This document shows, in pieces, positions 1 to 7,851 of a stretch of DNA of 64,000 bases. A program made the translations under genes and the position numbers. Numbering within the stretch: position 1 is the stretch's first letter; every line of letters starts with the position of its first letter. The notes under the pieces were generated by a model that saw nothing but the letters and a program-made list of their open reading frames with translations, searched no databases and was not told the origin of the DNA. The stretch comes from Dehalococcoidia bacterium (GTDB taxonomy: Bacteria > Chloroflexota > Dehalococcoidia > DSTF01 > JALHUB01): positions 204,530-268,529 of the forward strand of contig JASEFU010000003.1 of assembly GCA_030018455.1 (NCBI GenBank), given 5' to 3'.

Positions 1-311
1 ATCAGCATGGGGAAGAGACAGCCTAGCGGGTTCACGCCCGCCTCGCGGTACAGTTTCATCGTCTCTTCCGAGCGACGCCGCGGGTCTTTGTACTTCTTTT
101 GCAGCTCGCGCATTTTCGGCTGTATCGCCGAAAGCGCCCGCGACGACCGCAACTGCCGCAACGTCAGCGGGAACATGATTGCCCGCATCACGACCGTAAA
201 CACGATGATCGCGACCCCGAAACTGCCGAAGAACACGTTGTTGAGAATAATGAGGGCATTGGTCATGGGGTTGACCAGCACCTCGTTCCAGATGAAGCTG
301 ATGATATCCAC
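1..311 (-). CDS. yidC: Membrane protein insertase YidC/Oxa1 (N-terminal part, cut by window edge)
   Basis: Inserts and folds proteins in the cytoplasmic membrane, alone or with SecYEG. The visible N-terminal 103 residues begin at a GTG (311) preceded by an AGGT-like site. They show a first membrane segment (VAIIVFTVVMRAIMFPLTL) followed by the conserved cytoplasmic basic stretch KMRELQKKYKD and the motif NPLGCLFPML typical of the Oxa1 fold. There is no long periplasmic P1 domain, so this is the short Gram-positive/Chloroflexota type. It starts 6 nt after the PQQ lipoprotein stop and is evidently the last visible gene of the rpmH operon. The C-terminus lies outside the window. Confidence 0.93.
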   Translation of the reverse strand, partial: MDIISFIWNEVLVNPMTNALIILNNVFFGSFGVAIIVFTVVMRAIMFPLTLRQLRSSRALSAIQPKMRELQKKYKDPRRRSEETMKLYREAGVNPLGCLFPML

Positions 312-317
312 TTACCT

Positions 318-1448
318 TTAACCTGCCCCGGTTCCAATGATTGTGGAGATGTCGCCGTTGTCCGGGCTGACCGCAAGCAGCGCCCCGTCCTTCGTGCTCA
401 AGTAAACGGTGCCGTCTCTCAGCAGCAGATCGGAGAGGACGCCGGAGCCCGCATCCTTCGACCACCGTTCCTCACCGGTCGCGGCGTTGATGCCGTAGAT
501 GCCTCCGTTTTCATCCGCCACGACAAGCGTGCCGCCCGACAGCGCCGGCGCCGCCCGAACGCCTCCGTCTGCCCTGAAAGGCCCGTCCCACAGGAGCTTC
601 CCGTCGTCCCTGTCCAGCGCGTAGACATCGCCGCCCAGGTTGCCTACGAAGACCGCGTCCTCGCCGAGCGCCGCGCGGTTCCAGAACCAGTCGCTGCTGT
701 CGAACGACCAGACCATTTCCCCCGATGACGCGTCGAGGGCGTAGAACTTGCTGTTCAGCGCTCCCACATACACCCGCCCGCCGTCGACCACCGGGGTCGA
801 AGTTATCGACGCGTCCGCCTCGAACTCCCAGCGTAGCTGGCCGGTGGCGGCGTCGAGCGCGTACAGTTTTTTGTCCATCGAGCCGAAGTAGACTACGCCC
901 CCGCTCACAGTCGGGGTTGACCACACCTTGTCTCCCGTGCAGAAGGGCTTCCAGCGTTCACTGCCGTCATCGACGGCAAGGGCGTAGAGGCAGCCGTCCG
1001 ACGACCCGACGTATACTGTGTCGCCTTCCACCGCCGGCCCGCCGACGATGGGCCCGCCCGTCTCCAAAGCCCAGACCGTCCGTCCGTCTGCCAGGTCTAG
1101 AGCGTACAGCACGTCGTTGTAGTCGCCCACGAAGACCATTTGCGTTGCTACGGCGGCTGTGCCGTAAAGGCCGAGCAATTCGGGCGCGTCCTTCACGTTT
1201 TCAGGCGGGAACCGCCAGACTTCCTCGTTGTCGGCCGTCAGGTCGAGCGCGACCAGCCGGTTGTGGTCGATGGAGGCGATCAGAAGGCTATCCGATGATG
1301 CGGGGCCTGCCCACCCTTCCGGGCCCGCAACCGCCCTGCATCCGACGATGACCAGCGACAGCGGCAGCAGAACCAGCAGCAGTGCGAAGCTCTTGAATCT
1401 CCCTGAGATCTTCTTTCCTCCCGCTAGCGTTTCACGTGAAACGGTCAT
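318..1448 (-). CDS. PQQ-type beta-propeller lipoprotein (BamB-like)
   Basis: A 376-residue exported protein. The N-terminus has a basic region, a hydrophobic stretch and a lipobox ending in VGC near residue 37, so it is probably lipid-anchored outside the membrane. The rest is built from repeats of the form 'YALD..TG...W', typical of PQQ-like beta-propeller blades; no quinone-binding catalytic residues are evident, so a scaffold role is likelier than dehydrogenase activity. The ATG overlaps the yidD stop (ATGA), indicating translational coupling. The start region also contains the parS-like palindrome, read as codons for VSRET. A propeller between yidD and yidC is unusual. A role in helping membrane insertion or folding is only suggested by position. 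Confidence 0.85.
   Translation of the reverse strand: MTVSRETLAGGKKISGRFKSFALLLVLLPLSLVIVGCRAVAGPEGWAGPASSDSLLIASIDHNRLVALDLTADNEEVWRFPPENVKDAPELLGLYGTAAVATQMVFVGDYNDVLYALDLADGRTVWALETGGPIVGGPAVEGDTVYVGSSDGCLYALAVDDGSERWKPFCTGDKVWSTPTVSGGVVYFGSMDKKLYALDAATGQLRWEFEADASITSTPVVDGGRVYVGALNSKFYALDASSGEMVWSFDSSDWFWNRAALGEDAVFVGNLGGDVYALDRDDGKLLWDGPFRADGGVRAAPALSGGTLVVADENGGIYGINAATGEERWSKDAGSGVLSDLLLRDGTVYLSTKDGALLAVSPDNGDISTIIGTGAG
1428..1443. promoter_or_regulatory. parS: parS-like ParB binding palindrome
   Basis: The 16-bp perfect palindrome CGTTTCACGTGAAACG contains the 14-bp core GTTTCACGTGAAAC that matches the classical ParB/Spo0J parS consensus (TGTTTCACGTGAAACA) except for the outermost base pair. 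It lies in codons 3 to 7 of the PQQ lipoprotein gene. Such sites cluster near oriC, and the rpmH-rnpA-yidC genes here are typical origin neighbours. No parA or parB gene is in the window. Confidence 0.85.
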
Positions 1449-1657
1449 TCCGGCACAGGATCGTAGCCGCCGCGGCCGAACGGACGGCAGCGGCTGAGAC
1501 GGCGCAGGGTCAGCCAGCCGCCTTTAAGCACGCCGTGCCGCTCCACCGCCTCGTAACCGTATTGCGAGCACGTCGGCTGGAAGCGGCAAGCGGGGGCTTG
1601 AAACGGCGACACCGATCGCTGATAGAAGCGGATTGTCGCCAGTATGAGACGTTTCAC
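1445..1657 (-). CDS. yidD: Membrane protein insertion efficiency factor YidD
   Basis: A 70-residue protein thought to assist YidC-dependent insertion at the inner face of the membrane. It has the family hallmarks: an amphipathic N-terminus ([11 protein letters not shown]), the cysteine motif [11 protein letters not shown], and the [18 protein letters not shown] segment. Length is typical (70 to 85). It overlaps the rnpA stop by 4 nt and its own stop overlaps the start of the lipoprotein gene, so the three genes are translationally coupled. Confidence 0.95.
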   Translation of the reverse strand: MKRLILATIRFYQRSVSPFQAPACRFQPTCSQYGYEAVERHGVLKGGWLTLRRLSRCRPFGRGGYDPVPE

Positions 1658-2016
1658 TCTTCTCTGACCTCTTTCGCCGAGACCCGGCTTTCTTTCAGGC
1701 CTCCCTTTTCCACCAATCGGACCAGCGAGCGCCGCAGCGCCTGATAATCGGCCTCAGCGGCCCCCGCACGCGCTATCACCACCACGTCCCATCCCCCCTT
1801 CAGCCCTTCCGCCCGTATCGCCTCGCGCAGCCGGCGCCTCACCCGGTTCCGCACGACAGCCTTCCCGACGCGCCGACTCACGACGAAACCGTAGCGGTTC
1901 CGGGCGAGCCTGTTCTCCATGAAGCGCAATACCAGGAGCCTGTCGGCGACGGAGCGTCCTTTCTTGTGGACTGTCGTAAAGTCCTTCGACTTCGTGAGAC
2001 GCTGTGCCCGTCGCAT
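1654..2016 (-). CDS. rnpA: Ribonuclease P protein component
   Basis: Protein subunit of RNase P, which removes 5' leaders from pre-tRNAs. 120 residues; the family signature is clear in the central basic helix ([20 protein letters not shown]) preceded by the aromatic/basic cleft KSKDF...GRS. The ATG has a G-rich ribosome-binding stretch upstream and begins 21 nt after the rpmH stop, the conserved gene order. The C-terminal 15 residues ([11 protein letters not shown]) extend slightly past the common domain. Confidence 0.96.
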   Translation of the reverse strand: MRRAQRLTKSKDFTTVHKKGRSVADRLLVLRFMENRLARNRYGFVVSRRVGKAVVRNRVRRRLREAIRAEGLKGGWDVVVIARAGAAEADYQALRRSLVRLVEKGGLKESRVSAKEVREE

Positions 2017-2037
2017 GGCGCCCCGGCCCCACCCCCT

Positions 2038-2181
2038 TTATCCGGAGACAGTAAGCCGGTAGCGTCCCTTTAGCCGGCGCGCCCGAAGCACGAGCCGCCC
2101 TCCTCGCGTGCTCATGCGGGCACGGAAGCCGTGCTCTCGCTTTCGAGGGATACGTTTCGGTTGGTAGGTGCGTTTAGGCAA
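2038..2181 (-). CDS. rpmH: 50S ribosomal protein L34
   Basis: A 47-residue ribosomal protein read from a TTG start at 2181 with AAGGA seven nt upstream. The translation begins with [20 protein letters not shown] and continues RMSTRGG, which is the complete L34 signature. It is the first gene of the rpmH-rnpA-yidD-lipoprotein-yidC transcript, 23 nt downstream of a strong promoter. Confidence 0.96.
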   Translation of the reverse strand: MPKRTYQPKRIPRKREHGFRARMSTRGGRLVLRARRLKGRYRLTVSG

Positions 2182-2210
2182 GTCGCGATCCTTATAGAGA
2201 ATACCAAACA

Positions 2211-2239
2211 ATCATAGGGCAGGGCATAAAGCGTGTCAA
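2211..2239 (-). promoter_or_regulatory. Promoter of the rpmH operon
   Basis: On the minus strand a perfect -35 TTGACA (2239-2234), a 17-bp spacer and a -10 TATGAT (2216-2211). Predicted start about 2204, giving a short leader before the rpmH TTG at 2181. It is one of the best promoters in the window, as expected for a ribosomal protein operon. Confidence 0.85.
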
Positions 2240-2260
2240 ATCGAAGGACAGTCCGCCGCG

Positions 2261-4510
2261 TCAGTAGGGAAGGCGCGGGTACGCTTCTCCCTGGTGGAGG
2301 TACCGGTACACCGCCAGGTTCTCTATGACCCGCCGCACGTATAGCTTCGTCTCGCCCAGGTCGATCTCCTCGACGAAGAGATCGACGTCATCCGGCGCCG
2401 CCGAGCGCCAGCGAGCGGCGTTCCCCGGCCCCGCGTTGTAGGCCGCGAGCGCGTGATAAAGGTTGCCGTCGAAGGTGGAAAGCTGATTAGCCAGGTAGTG
2501 GGCGCCGAACCGCACGCTCGTCTCCGGCCGCAGCAGCGCTTTCACCTCGAATTCGCGTCCCAGCTCCCGCGCGATCTCCTCACCCGTAGAGGGGATTACC
2601 TGCGTCAGCCCGCTTGCCCCCGCCGATGAGCCGGCCAGCGGATCGAAGAAGCTCTCCTGACGTATCAGCGCCAGCATCATCAGCGGCGACACCCCTTCCG
2701 CCTCCTCCGCCGACTCCATCAGTTCCTCATAGCCATAAGGGTAACCCAGGTGAAGAAGTTCCCCCGGCGCCTCGCCCAACCGATCGCCCGGCACCCTCTC
2801 GAGAATGAGCTGCGCGCTCCGCGCCGATATCTCCGTCAGCCCGAAAGCGCGCGCCGTCCGCGACAGCGCTAACAGCCGACTTGCGCTGTTCGGGCCGTAC
2901 ATCAGCTCTCGCAGTTCATCGCCTGCCTCGCGGGGCATTCCCAGCGCTATCAGGTCGAGTCCGCGCAGCCACCGCTCGTCCAGCCAGAGCATCCAGCCGT
3001 CGCCCCCGCTCTGCCCCGTTACTTCCGCCAGCCAATCGCCCGCGTCTTTCGCTTCAGGTGTTTCGGAGGCGGGAGCCGGCGTCTCCCGACCCGCGAAGTT
3101 CTCCCTGAGCAGGACATCCGCCCTCAGCCCGTAATAGCTCAGCGGTTGAGCGCTGCGGAGCCCTTCCAGGCGCGATTTCCCTGCCTCCTCTTTGCCCGAC
3201 GCGAGTTCCGCCTTTGCGGTCCACAACAGCGCCCGTCCTCTCTCATCTTCGGAAGGCGCCAGGGCCGCCGCTATTCCCCAAATGGACGCTGCCTCCGCGA
3301 CCCGGCCATCCAGGTACAACACCAGCCCGCTCCGAAACGCCGCTTCAGGCGCCAGCTCGGCCCCCGGGTACTCCGACGATATCAGCTCGTAGACTTCGAG
3401 TGCCTCTTCCAGGCGCCCGCCCTTCTCAAGCAGCCGTCCCCGCCACCATAACGCGTCGTCTGCCAGCGGGGCCTCCGGCGCCATTTCGTACGCCGTCGCG
3501 TACTCCCGTATCGCCGCGGCGTCGTCGCCCAAGCGCTCGTGTATCGCGCCCAAGTAGTAGTGCGCGGCGGCCGCCCTCTCTCCCGTCGCTTCCTCTTCCA
3601 GCGACCGCTGCAGCGCCTCCCGCGCCTCCTCGTTCTGGAAGTGACGGTAGTAGACGAGCCCCTCGTCAAACGGGTCGATTTCCACCCCCGCGTCGAGCAA
3701 CGACGCCAGCGCCTCGCTCGCCGCCGACGTTATCGGGTACTCCGTCACGACCTTCCGCGCGTCGTTTGCCCACGTCGGATCGCCGGCCGAGCGCTTTATC
3801 ACGCTCATGCGCCAGAGCGCCAGCGCGCGGTCCGCCGCCGATTCGCTTTCCGAAAGCAACCGCCCGTACCACCTGAGGGCTTCGGCGTCGCTGCCCACCT
3901 CGAATTCCTGCGCCATCATCAGCAGCACCGCCGGCCGCCGGCGTTCGGGCAACTCAGACAGGGCCGCTTCCGCCTCCCGCGAGGCTTCCTCCATCCGTCC
4001 CATCGATGCCAGAAGCCGCGCCATCTCCACCCGCGCGTATGCCGCCGCCAGGCCACCCTCGGTCACGTACCGCGAAAACATCGCCAGCGCCTCTTCGTCC
4101 CGTCCGAGGCCGGCCAGCGCCCGCGCCGATAGGAAATGCCCGGGTGCCAGGTTGCCCTCTTCCCCTGCCTCCTCCAGATACGCCGCCGCCTGCTCATGCG
4201 CCTCGTCGTAGCGCTCCTCCCACAGGAGGATCCGCGCCGACGCCAGCCGCGCCTCCTGGCGGTCGGACTCGCGGCCCCTCTCGATCACGGACGCGTACAC
4301 CGCCAGCGCCTCTTCGTACCGGCCGTCACGGTAGTACGCCTGCCCCAGCGCCAGATCGGGGGGAGAGGACGTGGCCTGAGACGTGCCGGCCGCCGCCGTT
4401 AGCAGTTCGGTTTCCGAAGGGGCGTCGTCGCCGTCGAGATCGTACCGGAACAGGATGAAGGCGGCGACGGCCCCCACGGAGAGGACCACAAGGAAAAGAC
4501 GAAGGGGCAT
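2261..4510 (-). CDS. Soluble lytic murein transglycosylase with TPR-like superhelix
   Basis: A 749-residue exported peptidoglycan lyase. Residues 1-22 form an uncleaved or signal-type membrane segment (LFLVVLSVGAVAAFILF). Residues about 50-560 are many TPR-like helical repeats (for example YRDGRYEEALAVYASVI, AHYYLGAIHERLGDDAAAI), resembling the superhelical ring of Slt70. Residues about 590-740 are the SLT domain, with the catalytic Glu in ALIRQESFF, then GLTQVIPSTG and the AYNAGPGN motif. It cleaves glycan strands to anhydromuropeptides. Monocistronic, with its own promoter, and divergent from the gene at 4626. Confidence 0.92.
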   Translation of the reverse strand: MPLRLFLVVLSVGAVAAFILFRYDLDGDDAPSETELLTAAAGTSQATSSPPDLALGQAYYRDGRYEEALAVYASVIERGRESDRQEARLASARILLWEERYDEAHEQAAAYLEEAGEEGNLAPGHFLSARALAGLGRDEEALAMFSRYVTEGGLAAAYARVEMARLLASMGRMEEASREAEAALSELPERRRPAVLLMMAQEFEVGSDAEALRWYGRLLSESESAADRALALWRMSVIKRSAGDPTWANDARKVVTEYPITSAASEALASLLDAGVEIDPFDEGLVYYRHFQNEEAREALQRSLEEEATGERAAAAHYYLGAIHERLGDDAAAIREYATAYEMAPEAPLADDALWWRGRLLEKGGRLEEALEVYELISSEYPGAELAPEAAFRSGLVLYLDGRVAEAASIWGIAAALAPSEDERGRALLWTAKAELASGKEEAGKSRLEGLRSAQPLSYYGLRADVLLRENFAGRETPAPASETPEAKDAGDWLAEVTGQSGGDGWMLWLDERWLRGLDLIALGMPREAGDELRELMYGPNSASRLLALSRTARAFGLTEISARSAQLILERVPGDRLGEAPGELLHLGYPYGYEELMESAEEAEGVSPLMMLALIRQESFFDPLAGSSAGASGLTQVIPSTGEEIARELGREFEVKALLRPETSVRFGAHYLANQLSTFDGNLYHALAAYNAGPGNAARWRSAAPDDVDLFVEEIDLGETKLYVRRVIENLAVYRYLHQGEAYPRLPY

Positions 4511-4521
4511 CTCAGTCGCTT

Positions 4522-4551
4522 ACGATATCCGCGCTCTCGGATAGGCCTCAA
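4522..4551 (-). promoter_or_regulatory. Candidate promoter of the lytic transglycosylase gene
   Basis: Minus-strand TTGAGG (4551-4546), 18-bp spacer, TATCGT (4527-4522), ending 11 nt before the ATG at 4510. The match is moderate and the implied leader is very short. Confidence 0.4.
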
Positions 4552-4558
4552 TGTTCAG

Positions 4559-4587
4559 TTGACATCGATTATGTCCAATGTTACACT
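4559..4587 (+). promoter_or_regulatory. Promoter of the 4626-alr transcript
   Basis: TTGACA (4559-4564), 17-bp spacer, TACACT (4582-4587). Transcription would start near 4594, which excludes the upstream in-frame ATG at 4578 and favours translation from 4626. It is divergent from the transglycosylase promoter. Confidence 0.75.
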
Positions 4588-4625
4588 CGCAAGGTAGCGG
4601 CGTCAAAGCGCCTCACCTATCTCCC

Positions 4626-5108
4626 ATGAACCTTTTTCGCTTTACCGTCATCGATTGCACCGGAGGAATCAGCTTCGTTGCCCACGGCGACGCCCTCCCC
4701 GCTCTTCTCAAAGCCTGCTCCGACGGTCCCGACACCGTCACCGCTCTCCTGGAGGGCGTCGACCCCTACTATCGTAGCTTGCGCGAGTACGTCCTCAACG
4801 GCCTGGCTGTATTCGATGAACACAACGCCCACGGCAACCACGACGCCATCGCCAGCGCCTTCGACGTCTGTCGGCCCCACGAGCAGCCCGTCTTCCGCAT
4901 CGTCGACGACCGCACGAGAGAGGAGAGCTTGCGCCCCGTGAAGGCGGGCGCTATCATCTTTAACCTCTCCGCTAAGAGGATCGTGCAGATTCAGAACACG
5001 TACCGGGAGATAAGCCGCGACGGCCGCGGCCGCGTCTTCGATGGGGAGAACATGACCAACTCCATCTTTCGGTACCGCCTGCCCGCCGAGTGGCAAGTCG
5101 TTCCCTAG
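4626..5108 (+). CDS. Conserved-looking hypothetical protein upstream of alr
   Basis: A 160-residue soluble protein of unknown function, starting MNLFRFTVIDCTGG. No signal peptide or membrane segment. The centre has ALLEGVDPYYRSLREYVLNGL, then a histidine/asparagine-rich patch (DEHNAHGNHD), and the C-terminal half is a mixed alpha/beta stretch (AGAIIFNLSAKRIVQIQNTY). I do not recognise a family. The ATG at 4626 is chosen because the promoter's -10 lies at 4582-4587; no good Shine-Dalgarno is visible, so translation may be weak. It ends 13 nt before alr and is almost certainly co-transcribed with it. Confidence 0.7.
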   Translation: MNLFRFTVIDCTGGISFVAHGDALPALLKACSDGPDTVTALLEGVDPYYRSLREYVLNGLAVFDEHNAHGNHDAIASAFDVCRPHEQPVFRIVDDRTREESLRPVKAGAIIFNLSAKRIVQIQNTYREISRDGRGRVFDGENMTNSIFRYRLPAEWQVVP

Positions 5109-5121
5109 CGCCGCCTCTCTC

Positions 5122-6327
5122 ATGGATGAGACTCCCCCCGCACAATCCACCGACTGGTCCGGTCGACCCGTCTGGGCCGATATCGATCTCGACGCCCTGG
5201 GCGAAAACGTGCGGCAGCTCAAGCGTCAGGCCGGCGGCGCCGCTCTCATGGCCGTCGTTAAGGCGAACGCCTACGGACACGGCGCAATCGCCGTCTCCCG
5301 CGCCGCTCTCGCGGCCGGGGCGGAGCGCCTCGCCGTCATCTGCGTGGACGAGGGAGATGAACTGCGCAGGGCCGGCATCAACGTCCCCATTCTCGTCATG
5401 GGGTTCACTCCTCTCTCACAGGCGGAACGCGTCGTCGAACTGGGGCTCACCCCCACCGTCAGCACCCCGGAACTCGCCCACGCACTCGCCCAGCTTGCCC
5501 GGAAAAAAGGCATTGTCCAGCCCATCCACCTCAAGGTGGAGACCGGCCTCAACCGCTACGGCCTGCCGCCCGAGCAGCTCCTGCCGCTCGCCGAGTCGCT
5601 GCGCGACGAACCGGGGTTGCGCATCGAGGCGCTCTTCACCCACTTCGCCACCGGCGATGAGGACGATAAGAGCTACGTGCATTACCAGCTCGATAGGTTC
5701 AAGCGCGTCGCCGGCGCTTTGCCCTGGATTCCACTAAGGCATGTAGCCAATACCATTACCCTCCTCAACATGCCCGATCTCTCGTTTGACATCGTCCGGC
5801 CCGGTATCGGGCTTTACGGCTGCTACCCGTCGCCGGAGGCGCGTTCCGTGCCCCTGCGGCCCGTCCTCTCCCTCAAGAGCCGCGTCGCGCGGTTACGCCG
5901 CCTCGAGCCGGGCGAGAGCGTCAGCTACGGCTGCACGTGGACAGCCGCCCGTCCCAGCGTCATTGCCCTGGTGATGTGCGGCTACGCCGACGGCCTCCGC
6001 AGGGAACTGTCGAACAAGGGAAGCGTGCTCATCCGGGGACGTCGAGCGCCGATCGTCGGACGGATAGCGATGGACATGTGCGTGGTCGACGTGACCGAGA
6101 TACCGTACGTCGCCCTCGACGACGAAGTTGTGATAATCGGACGCCAGCGCGACGAGGAGATCACGGCGGAGGAGCTTGCCGCGCTCTGCGGCACCATCAA
6201 CTACGAAATCCTCGCCGGTATCAGCGCCCGCGTGCCCCGCGTCTACCGCCGGGCAGGACAGATCGTGGCCGCGCAGACGCTCGTAGAAAAGCCCGCTCCG
6301 GAAACGCTGCCTTCGCAAGACAGTTAG
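5122..6327 (+). CDS. alr: Alanine racemase
   Basis: PLP enzyme that interconverts L- and D-alanine for peptidoglycan. 401 residues, slightly longer than usual (about 370) because of short extensions at both ends. The PLP lysine lies in AVVKANAYGHG near residue 50; the catalytic tyrosine of the beta domain is in the SYGCTW segment, and the conserved GRIAMDM motif is present. Domain order is the usual TIM barrel then beta domain. It follows the unknown gene at 4626 by 13 nt, and a GC hairpin at 6351 probably ends the transcript. Confidence 0.96.
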   Translation: MDETPPAQSTDWSGRPVWADIDLDALGENVRQLKRQAGGAALMAVVKANAYGHGAIAVSRAALAAGAERLAVICVDEGDELRRAGINVPILVMGFTPLSQAERVVELGLTPTVSTPELAHALAQLARKKGIVQPIHLKVETGLNRYGLPPEQLLPLAESLRDEPGLRIEALFTHFATGDEDDKSYVHYQLDRFKRVAGALPWIPLRHVANTITLLNMPDLSFDIVRPGIGLYGCYPSPEARSVPLRPVLSLKSRVARLRRLEPGESVSYGCTWTAARPSVIALVMCGYADGLRRELSNKGSVLIRGRRAPIVGRIAMDMCVVDVTEIPYVALDDEVVIIGRQRDEEITAEELAALCGTINYEILAGISARVPRVYRRAGQIVAAQTLVEKPAPETLPSQDS

Positions 6328-6350
6328 CTCCCGCCCGAATGCGCGGCTTT

Positions 6351-6367
6351 GGGCCAGCCTCTGGCCC
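6351..6367 (+). terminator. GC-rich hairpin after alr
   Basis: GGGCCAG-CCT-CTGGCCC, a perfect 7-bp stem 24 nt after the alr stop. No T-run follows, so this is a terminator-like or RNA-stabilising hairpin rather than a canonical intrinsic terminator. Confidence 0.45.
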
Positions 6368-6427
6368 TAACACGGCAAATCGGCTATCATTTGCTCGCCG
6401 ATAATCGAAAGTGAAGGGATGACGACG

Positions 6428-6799
6428 ATGCTGAGGCTCCTGGCGGTCCCGCTGATGGTGACTGTCTTCCTGGCCCTGGGAGGCCCGCCCTGCACGAACG
6501 TTTCCACCCTCGCCGCCGCCGCCCGCTCGCGCGACGCCGGCGCCCCCTGCCTCTGCGCACTCAGCCCCGACGTGGTCCGGCAGCTCAATAGCCCGTCGCT
6601 ACAGGCGGCCCCGACCGTCGAGCCCCAGGACGGCACCGCCGCTGCCGAAGGTGACAACAACGACCTCGTGTCGGTGCAGATGCTGGTGTTCGCGGTGGCG
6701 CTCGCGGCCGCCGCCCTCGGCCTCCTGGGGTACCTCCTGCGACGCACCCTCGGCCTCGATCAGATGCCGCCGCCGGACGACGGGCCGTCCCACCACTAG
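6428..6799 (+). CDS. Small exported membrane protein, unknown function
   Basis: A 123-residue protein with an N-terminal signal-like segment (LRLLAVPLMVTVFLALGG), a short cysteine-containing external region (APCLCAL), an acidic linker and a C-terminal membrane helix (MLVFAVALAAAALGLLGYLL) followed by a basic/acidic tail ending PPPDDGPSHH. The ATG at 6428 is preferred over 6419 because GAAGGG then lies 9 nt upstream instead of touching the codon. Monocistronic between the alr hairpin and a convergent gene. No family recognised. Confidence 0.65.
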   Translation: MLRLLAVPLMVTVFLALGGPPCTNVSTLAAAARSRDAGAPCLCALSPDVVRQLNSPSLQAAPTVEPQDGTAAAEGDNNDLVSVQMLVFAVALAAAALGLLGYLLRRTLGLDQMPPPDDGPSHH

Positions 6800-6878
6800 G
6801 GCGCGGAAACTCGGGGAAAGAAAGGGGATGCCGGGACTATCCTGAGGGCACGGCCTGAAGCCGGTTCACTGCGCGGGG

Positions 6879-7697
6879 CTACTCCTCTTCCTCCTCCTCT
6901 TCTTCCTCTTCTTCGCCCGCGCGGCCTATCGATGGCAGCGTCGCCGCCCGTTCCTCTCGACGCCGCGGCTGCGCTGGAACCGCCTCGATCCTCTTGCGCA
7001 GCTCTGGGACGGCCTCCAGCACCTGCGCCTCGTTGCCGTTCAGCAGCAGCAGCGACACTCCGGAGTCGCGCAGCGATTCAAGTTCAGGCGTTTCGAGCGG
7101 GGGCGCGGCCGCGATCATGAGCGGCTTGCGCGCCAGCCCGACGACCCGTCGAAGCTCAATCTGCCCCGATACTGAGAGGGCGTCATCCGGCTCGCTCAGC
7201 ATGATCGCCTCCAGCGGCAGGCTCTCTATGGCCCTGAGCTGGCTGTCCCTGACTTCCCCTTGCAGCGCCAGGACGTAGCCCGCCTTGCTCTCCAGCAGCG
7301 CCGCCGCCGGCGTCTTCTCGGCGCTGAACACGAAAAAGTCGATTCCTGCCTCCACCAGCGCCGCCACGCCTTCGCGGTCGATCTCCTCCTGCCAGACGCC
7401 GCACGGGACGTCGCCCGCCGCCTCGACAGCTTTGCGCGCGCTCTCAGCGGCTTCGGCGAGCGCCCCCTCTTCCCGCTTCCCGCGCGTGAAGAACCCCACG
7501 CGATGTCCCTCCGACAGGCGGAACAGGAGCGCGTCCGCCCCCTTTTCCACGGCTGTCGAAACGGCTTCCGCGTCCGCGGAGTCCAGCCGCAGCACCACAA
7601 GGAGCGGCGGTACGCGCCGTCCGGCCGCCGCGCGGAAGCCGATGGGGGCTGCTTCCAGGCGCAGCGCCTTCTTAATCTTGTCGCCCAGTCTGCTCAT
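6879..7697 (-). CDS. Hypothetical TIM-barrel-like protein with poly-glutamate tail
   Basis: A 272-residue cytoplasmic protein. Alternating beta and alpha stretches (LLVVLRLDSADAEAV, GADALLFRLSE, GIDFFVFSAEKTPAAAL, KPLMIAAAPP, GVSLLLLNGNE) suggest a TIM-barrel-like fold, but I see no recognised catalytic motif. The last residues are an unbroken run of glutamates encoded by GAG/GAA repeats (about 6880-6915), which could be length-variable. It has its own strong promoter and is the only gene of its transcript. Function unknown. Confidence 0.7.
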   Translation of the reverse strand: MSRLGDKIKKALRLEAAPIGFRAAAGRRVPPLLVVLRLDSADAEAVSTAVEKGADALLFRLSEGHRVGFFTRGKREEGALAEAAESARKAVEAAGDVPCGVWQEEIDREGVAALVEAGIDFFVFSAEKTPAAALLESKAGYVLALQGEVRDSQLRAIESLPLEAIMLSEPDDALSVSGQIELRRVVGLARKPLMIAAAPPLETPELESLRDSGVSLLLLNGNEAQVLEAVPELRKRIEAVPAQPRRREERAATLPSIGRAGEEEEEEEEEEE

Positions 7698-7732
7698 TGC
7701 TTGCCCCTCGCTTCCGAAAGACGCTGTCGGCG

Positions 7733-7761
7733 ATGATAGCCGCAGGTAGTATCGCTGTCAA
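7733..7761 (-). promoter_or_regulatory. Promoter of the poly-Glu hypothetical gene
   Basis: Minus-strand TTGACA (7761-7756), 17-bp spacer, TATCAT (7738-7733), about 35 nt before the ATG at 7697. Confidence 0.75.
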
Positions 7762-7776
7762 CAACGCTGAATAGGA

Positions 7777-7835
7777 GGGCCAGGCTTGCACCTGGCCCCC
7801 GTTTGCCGTCAGGTCTCACCCGGACGGTGTCCGGG
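7777..7835 (-). terminator. Two GC hairpins downstream of etfA
   Basis: Reading from the etfA stop, the first hairpin is CCCGGAC-ACC-GTCCGGG (7835-7819), the second GGGCCAGG-TGCAAG-CCTGGCCC (7798-7777). Both stems are perfect. No T-run follows, so termination is inferred. The second hairpin ends just upstream of the next gene's -35. Confidence 0.5.
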
Positions 7836-7851
7836 AAGCCCTCATCGATGA

